From Dipteris shenzhenensis (Eukaryota; Polypodiophyta; Polypodiopsida; Gleicheniales), in the NCBI GenBank assembly GCA_047967505.1, contig CM106539.1: 64,000 nucleotides of DNA, one strand, 5' to 3'. The position numbers were made by a program, and so were the translations under genes. The notes beneath the pieces are model-generated. The model was given only the letters and a program-made list of their open reading frames with translations. It was not told the DNA's origin and made no database searches. This document shows, one piece after another, positions 11,901 through 24,989 of this stretch. Each line of letters begins with the position of its first letter. Position 1 is the first letter of the stretch.

Positions 11901-13560
11901 ATGTAACTGCTAAGATCATAATATTCATTAAAGTGTTTTTCCCTACTTGTATAGTAGCTCATGAATTCCATGAAATAAGTATTGATAAGAAATAATTACT
12001 GCCATCAACCCAATATTCATCATAGTGCACCTTATCAAATCTTATGATCTCTAACTCATGAAGGAGTTTACAGTTATTTGTTTCTTTTTAAAAACCTAGC
12101 GAAAAACATTAATAGCTATTTTAATATAAAGATATCTCAAATTAGCTCAATATCTATGTGTTCTCTTTTTCTATAGCTAGGTGAAAATTTTTACCTTAGT
12201 TTTAAAATTTAGGTAAAATCTAGCAATTTGGAGGGAATCTTAAAAGTGGTAATATGCAATTTGTTTCTCACTTAATATGCATTATGTTATAGCATACGTT
12301 CAAGTTCTATGGCCTACTCCAATGTTCAAGGTCACACTCTCTCTCATACTCAAGCTCAAGGTCATGCTCTCTTTGCTTGGTTTCATGCTGACCTGATTCA
12401 CATGGCAAACTTCCACTATTGGATATTACTGTGGGGGTCATTTTAGTCAATAGCATGATCTCAAGAAATCCATGGTCTTATGAGGATTTGACATGGGCAC
12501 TTTGTGATGACAATCCTAGAAATTTGAATTTGTTTTAATCACGTTCATCAAGGATGTAAGCATGGTTATGATGATTGAGGATGGTTTCATTTAGCCAATG
12601 CAATAGGGTTAAGGAGGAGTGGGGAGGATATGCCAATGGGCCACAACCTATCTACATTGTAAATAATATGATTATAAAGTCATGGTAGCTTTTGTATGTG
12701 ATAATGAACAAAATACCAAACAACTAATAGGTGATAGCCCATGTCTTGAAATTTTTTGGCCTAGCTATGCCTTGGAAGAGAAAGGTGAAGAAGAGACCCT
12801 TTTTTCTTTTGGAAAACTCATAGAAGTGGAACATGATGTACATCTAAGGGCTTGTACCACTAGCCAAAAGTAATAGATCTTTTGTGATTGATGACTATAA
12901 AAAACTATGACCAAAACTTGGAGAGACTTAGTGTAAATAATGCATCACATCCATGAGAAAAGCGCTTGAGGCTAACACAATGCTTTGTTAGGATTGGCAC
13001 AAAGATAATTATGTTGTTAATGTGTTTAGTGCTGGCATTGGATTGAGCAAGCAATTTGTGTGAAGCACCATTGTATTTCAATTATTGCCATGAAGGAGGA
13101 GGTGGATGTAGTGGAGCCGTTATGCATGGTAGTGGTTGAGAAGAATGAGCACTTGCAAACAACAATGGGCAAGCTTGGATGTAATGCCAATTGAAAACTC
13201 TAGGTCCATAGCAAACGTTTTATCAATAGAGAGATGTATAGAATTATTTAAAAAATTAAGCCTTATTCTCCTCATTAGTGGACAAAACCTCCAAACTGAG
13301 ATGATAAAACTAAGACAAATCCAAAGGCTTTATCATAAACTAATTGTAGAGTATGGCTCTCCAAAATAGAACTTAGACGACAAAAAGTTTCTTCGATATC
13401 TACAAAAGAAATAACTAAGGAAACTTAGAACCAATAATTAAATTTGAGATAGACAAGGCACCATCAATCATCCAATGAATTTAAAAGTAATTATATACAC
13501 ACATTCTTTCTTGCACTATGAAAAGAAAACAATTCAATTGAACATAATCTGAAATGAAAT
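11901..13560. other. Intergenic AT-rich stretch, nothing recognised
   Basis: I see no conserved protein motif, LTR border or RNA gene. Short open frames at 12,682 and 13,136 have no recognisable content. Confidence 0.5.
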
Positions 13561-13745
13561 TGCAAGTGCAACTACACTAGTTAAAAGTACAAGAACTAAA
13601 ACTAAATCACATGAAGAAACATGATACTACTAACAAGGGCAAGAATTTTTGCAAGTGCAACTATAGTAGCAAAAGTGTCCAAGAAATGAAACTAAATCAC
13701 ATGAAGTAACATGATAATACTAGCAAGAGCACAAAATTTTGGTGC
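13561..13745. repeat. 89-bp tandem duplication
   Basis: TGCAAGTGCAACTA starts at 13,561 and again at 13,650. Each copy carries an ACTAAATCACATGAAG block. Confidence 0.75.
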
Positions 13746-13984
13746 AATCACGACAAAAATATTAAAATCGATGATCCGAGCAAAATATGTGAGACTCGTA
13801 AAATCTCACAATGCCAAAAGATGCCTTGATTCCTATCATGCCAACCTATTTGCGTAGCATTCCAGGCCTCTTGAGTGAACCATTTTCATGGCTAATTCCC
13901 ATATGCATAAGCTACTACATTGTGGATAGAGTGGTCAACATAGTGGATAAGTATCCAACCAAGTGTATATGGAACAATCAAATG

Positions 13985-14340
13985 AAATGAGTAAAATGTC
14001 ATTTCTAAAGTAAAGGGATGAAGCACTAGAGAGGATCAATGTGAAGGAAAGTATATAAACTGATTATATTAAAAGATTAGATTTTTTAATGCAAGCCTCA
14101 ATTCTAAAGATGAGGAGTACTACTCAATCAAATGAATTTAGTAAGACAAATGTCATTTCTAAAGCAAAGAGATGAAGCAATAAAGAGGATCAATATGAAA
14201 GAAAATATATGCACTAATTATATTAAAAGATTAGATTTTGTTAATGCAAGCCTCGATTCTAAAGATGAGGGGCATTGTTCAATCAAACGAATTTAGTAAG
14301 ACAAACATCATTTCTAAAGCAAAAAGATGAAGTACTGGGA
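13985..14340. repeat. 155-bp tandem repeat, just over two copies
   Basis: TCATTTCTAAAG marks copy starts at 13,999, 14,153 and 14,308. The intervening block (AGATTAGATTTT, ATGCAAGCCTC, ATTCTAAAGATGAGG) is shared. No coding is seen. Confidence 0.85.
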
Positions 14341-15890
14341 AGTACTAAATAGAAGCAGTATGAAAGAAGATATATGGTGGAGTATGTGAGAAAGATGTGC
14401 CATGTGTGAATATGTAGATGTTGCAAACCCTTCAACTTATTTTTACTAAACTTTGTGGGTCATGGTATACATAAACCTTTGAAATGACCAAATATGAATT
14501 CACTACCCTCTAAACAATGAGGAATACATTTTCAACATTCAAATAATGACATCTATTTACTAATAAAGAAATCGCATTCTCTTGTTCAAGAGTGCAAGGT
14601 GGCTAACACGGCTAGTATCACATCATATGCTACCAATTAAAGGTTAATATACAAAACCATTCTTTGATGCTTTAGTTTGTAGGATTTTTGTGAGAGGTTG
14701 TCTTGAGCATTTCCAATAGGCTTAGTCACTCCATCAAAGAATATGGGCATCAAGAATGAGGCTAGTGGAGTAGCGTAGTGCTTAGGACTCACAATTTCTT
14801 AAACACGCCATTACATGGGTTTGACGAGTATAACTAATTTTGTTGTTGTAGATTAGGAATACAACTTGTTTTTCATCCAAATATGAGCGATCAACTTAGC
14901 TTACCTTGCACCATGTTTTATATTAGGGAAGGCATGCTAGCCTTGCAAAGTGCTTACTTTATGGCATGGAGGTGGCTTTAGCCCGATTATGTCTTTAGAG
15001 GTACAAGGATATTTCTTGGTAGGTTTGTACCTGTCCAACCTCACACTTTATTTTATGCAATTAAAGTGAATGTGTAGTGCTCTCTCACATTAACTAGAAT
15101 CTTCCAGTACTTATACCGCATGCATGTCGAGGACAAGAGAAAAGAGGGTGAGTGGAAAACCTTCATAAAGGATAAAGTGAAAGATTGGAGGAGCGGATGA
15201 GGAAACGTTGGCATGGAATAAAGGGAGAGGGGGTAGATTGGAGGAGAGTGGTTTGGACCCCAATTCTAAAAGAGAGAATGAAAATTATTGTGTTTGCATG
15301 ACACTAAAGGCATCAAAGAAGGAAAAAGGAGGTGATAACAAAATACTTTTTTCTTAAAAATTCAAGTCCATGTGTTTGGAGCAGTGTGCATAGAGAAGTT
15401 TGATAGAGAAACCTACAACTTTCACCTTATAGGTTTTTCCCAGAACTTTTCAAATTTTGAGCCCAAAATGTAACTAAAACATGAAAGTTTTATGAATTTT
15501 TTGAAATTGCAAAAATAAAATTATGCGTTAGACTTGAAAGTTTGCAGTTTCATTGTACATAGTTTGTGGGTTTTCTATGAAAATTGGAGGTTTTGCTGAC
15601 AAAATTTGTGTGTCGTTTTCGCAAAACACGACGAGTTGTTGGAGGCTGGTAAAAGTAGAAATGTTTGAAATTCACCAAAGCGTAAACATAAGAAGAATAC
15701 ACATTTTGAAATTCACCCAAACGCCTTTTTTTTTTGGTTGGGGGGGAAAAGGGAAAAGGACTTCAAAATTGTATGAAAAATCACCAAAAAACATTAAACG
15801 CACTGATGATGGAATCTAGCTTTACACGTGGAAGGAAATGAGTGAAAGAGAAATTTTAGTGATAATTATGGGAATCTTTGACTAGTGTAG
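14341..15890. other. Intergenic stretch before the DA1-like gene
   Basis: I see nothing I can name. A poly-T/poly-G tract lies at 15,727-15,748. The part nearest 15,900 may contain the promoter of the downstream gene. Confidence 0.4.
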
Positions 15891-15899
15891 TTAACTCCT

Positions 15900-16185
15900 T
15901 CAGTTGCTCTGCGAGCTTCGTTATCTTCTAAGTTCTCATCATCTCACCTTTCAAGGTCTACTGATTTGAGGTGTAGGCTGTTGCTACTAATTCGCTTCAT
16001 CTTCCTTATTTCAATTGCCTCATCGCTCTCTGTTTGTTGCAATTCAGACGATACAGTAGGTATGCTTCATTCATCCGCCCTCCCGCCCTTATCCACAACC
16101 GCTATCAATGACTTCTCCTCCCTCAGCTTTCTTGTATAGTGAACGCCTTGGGATTTGTATCTCTTGCCCTCCAGGCCAACGGAAG
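15900..16185 (+). promoter_or_regulatory. Possible 5' UTR exon of the DA1-like gene
   Basis: A GC-richer, C/T-rich segment ends in GGAAG followed by GTAAGC at 16,186, a strong plant splice donor. Leader introns are common in plant genes, and the coding start is 1.3 kb downstream. This is inference from composition and the donor only. No start site can be fixed. Confidence 0.35.
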
Positions 16186-17501
16186 GTAAGCTTAATGCCG
16201 TTTCATGAGCGCCCACTAATTACTCATCCGGCTACCAGCCACGTTTCGTAAACTGGTCCGATTACAGTGACGCATCTAGCAGGCACGTTCTTGCCAGCTT
16301 ATGCGCAGCCTAGCAAAACATATCAGCTCAAATTGTTGTGCTCGCTCTTATCTCTACACTTTCTACTCTGTATCGGAGACGAGGCGCGTCCCTGTGCACG
16401 ATGCTCGCAGTGTGTATTCAATGAAGGTCAAATCTGTTTACTTCAAACCCAGTGCTCCAGAAATTCGATTTGTGTAAGTGTAGCCATTCCGACTTGTAAG
16501 AATAAGGCGTTTGCTCTGTTATCTCTGGACTAGCAGAGGAGCGCCTCATCCAATGGGGTTGCAGCACAGGCACCGCAGTGGCATTGGAGGAGGGCTTATC
16601 ATTCCATCCTCCCCCTTCGTTATTAGGCCTTCTCATTTTCGTTTTCCACACCCTCCGCCTCTCAACTAATGCAAATGGAATTTGCATATCTTGTTGGGGA
16701 GGGGGGCAAATGCTATATTAATACAGACCAAATGATCAAGCTTAAAGTCTAAGGAACCAATTAGAGATCTTATCACACCACTGTCTTAAGTAAAGATGAT
16801 ACAATTGATCCTCTCATATTGATAAATCTGTTGTCAATATTAAAAGAAATTATAATTGGGCACAAAAACCCTAGACTTGCCGAATTTTGATTGTCAGTAT
16901 GGTGAATGGGTTGTGTTCCAAAGGCAGCATCATGTACAGGTAGGATTCATTATCTTTATGCAATTGCTAGCACCTTCTACCTGCCAACATAAAAGATGAG
17001 AATTAGGTATCCCCAAGCTGTTTTGCTATTTGTGAGAGAAACATCATGCATTGATATCACAAGGGAAGTGATTGTTTTTAATTGTTGTGAGAGCTTAATC
17101 AATTAGAAAATCCCTTATTGTCATCCTCACTGATGCTAGATGTTTAATGTCACATCGTACAAGTGCATGTGGATGCTTTATGAGTGACTAATCTCCTTTT
17201 TGGAATTTAAACTTGCCTTATGTACATTCAACAGTACATGCTAACTTGATAGTGCAAAAAAGGTATAATAATGGCTAGTTATACTAAAGATCATTGACAA
17301 TTTCATTTTTGTGACTTCTTAAATTTGACTTTCTCTAATGAAGGTTGACTTTACAGAAGCAAAATGGCCTTTATGAACTTATCTGATGTTTGCATCCTTG
17401 ATGTGAGAATCAAGGAACTAACAACTACTTTAAAAATGCGTTGGTAACACAAGATTTTACCAAATGGTTCATGGCAGTTTACCACTTGAAGCGCTAGAAT
17501 A

Positions 17502-18875
17502 ATGCAGTGGCTTCATAAAGTTTCCAGTGGTCCATCTCTCTATAGAGTGGGAGAATATGAGAGTACATATGATTACCATCACAAGGACAAAGGCCATTAT
17601 AGAGTGAGATTTCCAGCGTCTGTCAGCTCCAGTTTATGCCTTTCTTTTGTTTTGCTCAAGCTTGGTATTCTTTGGTGTACTTTTAACATAGATACTCTGG
17701 TTTTACGTCCAGCTCTTGTTCTTAGAAGTGCAAGAAATGTGCAGGACCACAAATCCAGACAGCTGATAGAAGATGAGGAGCTTGATGAAGCAATTGCTCT
17801 TTCCCTATCAGAATACGAATACAAGACAGGAAAAAAAGGTATCAAATTGTTTTACCTTGGAGAACATGCTGTTTATACACTGAGGAGAAAATGATGTCAA
17901 ATTGTTTCATCTTGGTGGACATGCAACACTCGTCATGGCCAAGAAAGGGCTAGTGAAACTTCCCAACTCGCTTGATATGGAAGACAAATAATACGTGCTT
18001 CTATTTCAGCCTTAAAATCCCTGGATAACTGCCCTTTCCTTTCCCAATCCACCACCATTTCTGCTTCTCTCTTTCCTTCCGGTTCATAAGAATCCATGCA
18101 AAATCCTCTTGATAGCAGAAACATTTCTGAACTCCAAACCCCCCAATTTAACTGGAAAAGTATCTTCAAGTTATCTTCAGACAACTGATTCCCCCGTCTT
18201 TTTCCCTTTTTCCTATGATGTTCTTCATATTTGAGAATTTACAAGTTCTCCTTACAGATTGTGGAGTGACTGAATTTATCTCACATTCAACAACTATAAT
18301 TGAGACTGTATGATACAAACTCCAACTTTTCCATGATTTAGCTTGCCTTTGAAAGGCTCAAAAGGCTCCTTTCATCTCACATGTCAACAACTAAAATGGA
18401 GATTGTATGATTTAAACTCCAACTTTTCCATGATTTAGCTTGCCTTTGAAAGGCTCAAAAGAATGCACGACCCTTTTTTACTGGATTGCTATTAAACATC
18501 TCGTTCTCATTCACATAGAGCCATGTGCTTATCTGGCCAAGTCTGCCCAAAACTGTTCTCCAACTCCACAGTATATATCGTCTTGATTCTAACACACATG
18601 TTCTAGTTCATGTGGCACAATATATTTTCTGATGTCTACAATGAAGCAATGGCTACGACAATGATACTTTCGCAACCGGAGTGACATCCAGACAGTGAGA
18701 TTAGCGTGTCATTGGTGCCCTCCAATATGCCGGCTTGGAATGCATGTCTTTGTGAGAGTATCAGTTTCCCAATAGGTTTCTAACATCACTGTTGAGAATG
18801 GGCGTACCTATATTATAAATGCAACCAGCATACTGAGTCTATCATCTTTGCCTTCTACTGCATCTATTAAATGAA

Positions 18876-18962
<87 letters not shown>

Positions 18963-19455
18963 GATGATGATGGTGGTGGTGGTGGTGGTGGTGGTAGTAT
19001 TAACGTCACTGCAGAAATAGCTCATCCTATGAACCATAAATATGGAGTAAAAGCCGTAGTGGTTGCTACTGATAATGAGTGCACAACCAGGAGGATGCTC
19101 AAGGAGTTGTTTCCTTGCCTCATGCTTGGGTGCTCATGCCTGGGTGATATGTGTCCTTATTGCATCCATACTGCAGTGCTAGGAGGAAAATTGGTGTCCC
19201 TCTAGAATGCAGTCAAATCTATCCCAGATAGGAGAGTGCATTGTATTTCTACAAGGATGTGCTGCTCCGTACCAACCAATGCCTAAACAACTTAGGAGAT
19301 ACACCCTCTCATCCCCGTCTCAGATGGTTCCAGCAAAAACCTTGCCTTGTATGAATGATTTATGGGCTGTGTGGAGGATCTATATGTATGCTCCTATAGG
19401 TGTCCTGTGAAAGGCTACCTTCCCAGTCCTCAACCCCACATAGCAGGACTGGTGT

Positions 19456-19498
<43 letters not shown>

Positions 19499-22400
19499 TT
19501 TTTTACTTCGTAGTGACAATGCCAAGGAGCCTTAACAGGCTCATCTGAAGCGATCCGCAGGGATCGAACACACACACACCACGACACAAACCAGAGCCTC
19601 AACCACCAAGACCCACGCTTACAAAAAAACTCTTACAAAAATTGGAGCGCTTCAGGTATGAACCCTGAGATAAATGGGTTGATCCGTTGAAGCTCCACCA
19701 TTTGGCTTGCTTCTTAGAGAGTCAGCATTCTTTCTTGTAAACAAAATTTTCTTCAATATACCTGAAGTGAAGCCTGCTTTTTTTTCCAGAGTTTACGACT
19801 GCTTCTAGAACAAGCTTACAGAACAGGATGAGTTTACTTCACAATTGGGAAGCTGTATGGATGATCTAACATTGAATGCTACAGTCTCAGGCCATAATTC
19901 TGTATGGGATGATGCTGATGAAGATTTGGCAAGAGCATTGGAGGCAAGTTTGGATCTTGGCCTGCCACCGGGTAGACCTAGCCCTGTACCATTATACCAT
20001 GTTTCTTCGCGAAAAAGGTGAATGCAATGTACACTTAAATTCTTCTGGGCAGGGAAATTGTGTTGGAATACCATCCCTGCAAATTTATAGACCTAATTAA
20101 GGAGAACATACACTGCATCAAGTCCAAATGTCCAAACACACTGTGACTAATCTATGTGTTGATTGTGTCTAATACATGTTTACTTAATCAAAGCTTGCAT
20201 CACAGAATTTGTGAAGGTTGCAAGAGAGAACTTGGTTCTGGGCGGTTTTTAAGTTGCATGGGGGCTGTCTGGCATCCACAGTGTTTTCGTTGCCATGCCT
20301 GTGATACACCTATCACTGACTATGAGGTATAGCTTGTTGGGCTTCTTCACATAGAATAAAAACTTTAGACAAGCTTCTTCTGTGTAAGATTGCTCTGACT
20401 GTGCCATAAAAGCAACCACATTCTCCACTTCTAGATTTGTAACAGTTTCTAGGTCAATATGTTCAAATAACTGAGATGCTCCTGATGCACATTGGCATTA
20501 TTGTGTAGTTCTCAACGTCGAGGAACAATCCATACCACAAGAAGTGCTACAAAGAGCTGTTCCATCCAAGATGTGATGTTTGTAAAGACTTTGTAAGACT
20601 TTTAACTTTTAGCCCTTTCACTCTTATTTTGCAGTTGTCCAAAGGATTAAGCTTAAAACTAGTTGTGTTCCTGTTGATTCTCAGTCATGTTTGATGCTAT
20701 TTAAAGCAGCAGTGGAGCAAGAGGAAATAATCCAGTCTCACAATTTCCACGTGCAGATTCCAATTAATTATGCAGGCATGATAGAATATAGAGCTCATCC
20801 ATTCTGGGGACAGAAATATTGTCCCTCACATGAGATGGACAGCACCCCACGATGCTGTAGCTGTGAAAGAGTTGAAGTAAGCACAAGACCAGCAAAAGAA
20901 CTTTGAACTTTTCAATTGCTTACAAACTCATTCTAGATTCTCTAATCTGCATGATTCTCCAACTAACACGTTCAGATATGAAAATTATTTCTTATCAGTC
21001 CAAAGATTGCCAGTACATATCCTTGGGAGATGGGCGGAAGTTATGTTTAGAATGTCTACACTCAGCTATCATGGACACTGGGGAATGCCAGTCCTTGTAT
21101 CATGAAATTCGAGACTTTTATGAGGGAATGAACATGAAGATCCGTCAACAGATCCCAATGCTGCTAGTAGAACGACAAGCTTTAAATGAAGCCATAGAGG
21201 GAGAAAGGGAGGTGAGTTGTTCTCGATATACATGCTTTCCTCTCATAATTCGTTAGAGTGGGGATTGAAGTTTTGTATCACACACAGCAATAACACACTC
21301 TCTCAACCTTACATATTGCTGGTTGCATCTCTCTGTGCTTAGCAGGGGAATCACCACTTGCCAGAGACAAGAGGCATATGTTTGTCAGAGGAGCAAACTG
21401 TCAACCTCGTAAGCCTACCATATCTTTAACTTGGTTGTAGCTGGATTACCTAACTTGGTTACTTGGAGGTCTGCCAAACAGAGACTTCCATAGTTCTAAG
21501 TTAATCAATTGCTTTACCCTTATTGTGATTAGTCTGGAACAGGATGTATCTCAAGTGTTGTCAGGAACAGACTTCTTAAAGTTGATCTACTCTCTCTTGT
21601 TTTACACCTTACAGATATTCAGACGGCCAAGGATTGGTGCTGGTAATCGCTTCGTAGACATGAAAACAACACCACGAAGGTTGAACCGTGAATGCGAAGT
21701 GACAGCCATCTTGGTGTTGTATGGCCTTCCCAGGTATTTACAAATTGTCAAAGAGGTCCTTGAGCATCTTGTTTGAAGATCATGCGAAAGTGTTCATGTA
21801 TCTGTAGTATTATGCTGAATCATCATTGTTTGGAAATTAGACACTTATTCAAGTTAAAGCACATGCTGAAACAATGATGTTCTTCATGAGCCAGGCTACT
21901 TACAGGATCAATATTGGCACATGAATTGATGCACGGATGGCTCCGCCTCAATGGTTGAACTCTTTCTTCCTTTTATTCTGTGATGTTTTTTGAATCATAT
22001 GGTTGATATTGCCTGTCGTTAAGGATACAAGACAGCTGCTATGCTGCAAGAACATAAACAGTATTTAGAATACACCGCCTTTAAGCGACTGAAAATTTAG
22101 AGTGATTTTCCAACACACTGAAGAAATCATCTCCATTGCTGCAGTATTCTATTATCCAGAATGTGTTTTCGTGAACGAATGAGATGCCACATTCCATAAG
22201 TGTGCGTGGGTTCAATTGCAGGTTTCCATAATCTTCGCCCCGATGTAGAGGAGGGAATATGTCAAGTGGTCGGTCATATGTGGCTCGAGTCTGAGGTCAT
22301 GTCAGGTTCAAGCAGCTCCTCTTCTTCATCCAAAAATTCAAAAGCCCCCAAGTCTGACTTTGAGAAAAAGCTGGGGCAGTTCTTTCTCCATCAAATTGCC

Positions 22401-22517
22401 ATGGACCCTTCACCTGTCTATGGTGAAGGCTTTCGAGCTGGCCATACTGCCATGGTGCAGTATGGCTTGAGACGAACATTAGACCATATCAGGGTGACAG
22501 GAGGCTTTCCTGTTTGA
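17502..22517 (+). CDS. DA1: DA1-family protein: UIM, LIM and HExxH peptidase (11 exons, 488 aa)
   Basis: Exons: 17,502-17,603; 17,745-17,838; 19,822-20,017; 20,206-20,326; 20,509-20,592; 20,757-20,876; 20,999-21,211; 21,346-21,408; 21,615-21,733; 21,895-21,953; 22,222-22,517. All introns are GT-AG, all phases match, and the total is 1,467 nt. The start ATG gives [10 protein letters not shown], close to the MGW start usual in the family. UIM1 is at about residues 44-60 ([16 protein letters not shown]) and UIM2 at 95-112. LIM1 uses C133, C136, H154, C157, C160, C163, H181 and C184. A second LIM-like zinc region runs from C193 to about C235. The peptidase motif HELMH is at 380-384, with the conserved EEGICQ about residues 400-405. 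DA1 proteins are ubiquitin-activated peptidases that limit cell proliferation and organ size. Arabidopsis DA1 is 532 aa and this one lacks part of the variable linker. No lesion is seen. The least certain point is the exon 3 acceptor: TTACAG at 19,816-19,821 keeps phase, while TTCTAG at 19,803-19,808 would not. Confidence 0.93.
17860..17930. repeat. Short duplication in DA1 intron 2
   Basis: TATCAAATTGTTTTACCTTGG (just past the donor) recurs as TGTCAAATTGTTTCATCTTGG about 55 bp on. It is intronic and makes a false continuation of the exon 2 frame look longer. Confidence 0.6.
18281..18475. repeat. 95-bp tandem duplication in DA1 intron 2
   Basis: Copies start at 18,281 and 18,376. Both carry AACTTTTCCATGATTTAGCT and GCCTTTGAAAGGCTCAAAA. 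Confidence 0.85.
18877..18993. repeat. Compound microsatellite (CT)n-(GA)n-(GAT)n-(GGT)n in DA1 intron 2
   Basis: A CT run of about 36 bp (18,879-18,914) is followed after 6 bp by a GA run of about 37 bp, then GAT and GGT triplets. The CT and GA runs are complementary, so transcripts could form a long hairpin. Confidence 0.95.
19458..19496. repeat. (GA)n microsatellite in DA1 intron 2
   Basis: An uninterrupted GA dinucleotide run of about 38 bp. Confidence 0.95.
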
Positions 22518-24217
22518 AGGTATCAAGTTCAGTTCAAAAAGTTCAGGGTCTCAAATGATAAGTGAATTCTTTAAAAGGGTGGCTGCTTATCGTTAGATGC
22601 TCTTTGCACACTTGCTTTATGCAATGGGATTAGAGTTTATCAAGGGGACTACAAATTAATGCTTTCTTCCTGCCACTGATATATGGTATAGTAATATAGT
22701 ATTTAACTCCGAGTGTGGTTGCTTGTATCAGTTGTTCATGAAACACCACTGGATAGATGAGAGGATGAGCGCGGACATATGCTCATTGATCTGCTCATTG
22801 TAAAGAGCTTGCGAAGCCAAATCTTTAGATATAAAGCTCAAATGGTTGTAAGATTTTCATCAAATGTGCGATTGCACAAAGAGATGAGGCATGACACTCT
22901 GCCATGTGTTCTGAATAATAAAGCAGTTATTGAAGGTCTGAATGCCTATGCCAGTAGGAATACTCAACAATTACTAGTCTCTAACACTAGCTCTGCAAAT
23001 TGTTATCTGAATATACAGCACACCTTCTCCATTAAATCCTTAAATTGGTAGCGAGGCCTCCACGACGGCCTAGACAAGAGCCGAGTAGGTTAAAAGAAGC
23101 AAGAAGGGCCACCAACCTCCAAAATTCTAACCACAATAATACTAAGGCAGATTCTGGCATCAGATAAAAGAGTATGTTTTGAGATGAAAAAACCGGTGTT
23201 TGCCCTGTGAACTCAATTCTGCATATTCTGGCAAATTTTGTATGTTTTGAGATGAAGAACCCGGTATGACTTGGAGATTGCCCTTAATTTGATTGGTGAT
23301 TTAAATGAATTTAATCGATCTTTTCAAATAAAAATCATTTTTAAAAGACTGATCTTTTTCCCTTTGTGATTGGTGAATTGATCAGTGCTTATCAAAACAT
23401 GGCTTTCTCCTACTTGTATATGGCATATATCCTGAAAAAAAGTAAGATACTAAGTAGTATATTCTTGGTCATCTAATTACCACATTTTGTGAATAAGAGT
23501 AGGAAACTTTAATTATTTAAATCATTTAACTCACATTAAATTGATTTAGTCATACTTATTGAATTAAAAATTTCTCCAAAAAATTCCAGAGAAATTCTCA
23601 TGGGCTAATTCATTGAGATAAGAGGAAGTTTTTTGACCATCAAGAAGACTTAGTGGAAACTTGAAAGCAAGTCAAAGAAGGAAAAATATCCTAAAGCTAG
23701 CATCCAATCTCCACTACTAAAGCACAGACCAGTAAAATGGCTGGTGCCAACAAGAAGGCAAATAGTATCCAATATCCCTCATTGAAAAAGATGATGTGTC
23801 AAGCTCTCCTCTTACCATTTTTTGGATGAACAGTGCCTTAGTACTGGCCCTCATCTAACCTAATCATTGGCTCTCACAGTTTTCTACGTTCCACAAAATT
23901 TTTGGAAAGGTTTACAAATCAAATCGAGCTCCCTATTACTACCTAATGACAGTGATAGCTTGTAATGTGCATTCCGAATTCATGAAGGCCGTTTCTGCCA
24001 TGGATTAGTGCTGAAAAGTTGCCCCCCTTACCCTACACTAACAATAGCAATAGCATAAAGACGAAAAATTTCAGTTTTACATCGAAGATTTTTGTTTGGT
24101 CCCTCCTACTATGGTCTTGAATGGGATGAATAGATACTTTCTTTCTATAATCTTTGAATCATTGTGATGCGGTCACCAGCACAAGATCAATTGATGGGTC
24201 TTGTGCGGTTCCTGACT
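22518..24217. other. 3' flank of the DA1 gene and intergenic DNA
   Basis: The first few hundred bases probably hold the 3' UTR. AATAAA-like sites occur near 22,914-22,922. The rest is AT-rich, with no motif I recognise. Confidence 0.45.
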
Positions 24218-24989
24218 TCAAGGCACGAATTGAGGAGTGAAAATGTCTGTCACGTATTCCCAATTGTCACCGCTATCATCTAATTGCTGGAGTTGCACTT
24301 GAGAATTGTTGCTTCGATGATGCCGTTTCTGAAGTTGAATTTTAGGACTATCATTGTCAAACGTTACATTCCTGTAAATGCAATCATAATCAGTCTCACA
24401 TGAGCCTGCTGAGCATCGCTCTGAAGTCACTACTGCCGCAAAGAGACTGCTCGATCCAATGGTGGTGCAATAGGGCAGCAGGCGAGAGAAACCTTCCAAC
24501 TCTCTAAGCTTCTCGGCCATGCGAGTCTCTTCTTGCCAAGTGCCCAAGTCAATATCGTAGGCAAATACAACGCTTTCCAAGTCTCGCTCCCCTCCTCGTA
24601 CGTGTCCTTGCAGGAAGATTTTCTCTTGGTAGAGGAAGGAAGCAGAGATCTTCAGAGGTACTGGAATGTTAGCAATGGGCGACCATCTGTCGAACAGACA
24701 GTTCTGCTTTCTGTATTAATTCGAAACCTCGTATATCATCTGTGTAACCACCGAATACGAATAGTTGCCACGGCCCGAAATAAAGACGACCGCGGAGTTT
24801 GCATGCGGGCATCTACGGCCGCAGTGCTGTTGAAGTAAGTCCCCGGCGTTCGGAAGATCTGATGACCGTTCCTAAAACAAGCGATGCAGTCGTCGAGGCG
24901 AAGCGATAGGAAAACGGCAGTGGAATGATCTTGTGTGAGTCTGATGGAGAGGAAGATCGTTGCAGCAACAATTCATCAATATCTTCCAT
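24218..24989 (-). pseudogene. F-box/kelch-repeat-like pseudogene
   Basis: Reading on the - strand, an ATG at 24,989 starts MEDIDELLLQ. Kelch-like sequence then appears in successive frames: MQTPRSSLFRAVATI (about 24,804-24,760), FVFGGYTDDIRGFE (about 24,765-24,720) and DRWSPIANIPVPLKIS (about 24,680-24,630). The last continues as VFAYDIDLGTWQEE (about 24,565-24,525) and stays open to 24,218. The order 'TPRSS, VFGG, sequence ending W, YD...TW' is the kelch blade pattern. At least two frame changes and a stop are needed to join the pieces, so it is broken, unless a small intron or a sequencing error explains this. The F-box part is not clearly readable. Such proteins are substrate receptors of SCF ubiquitin ligases. 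Confidence 0.6.

Noticed and set aside
17604-17744. Reading the DA1 exon 1 frame straight through to 17,894 as a 130-codon gene
   Set aside because: The middle is not conserved with DA1. Removing a GT-AG intron (17,604-17,744) gives the expected protein in phase.
18915-19205. Open frame starting in a GA run
   Set aside because: It is microsatellite followed by intron sequence inside the DA1 gene.
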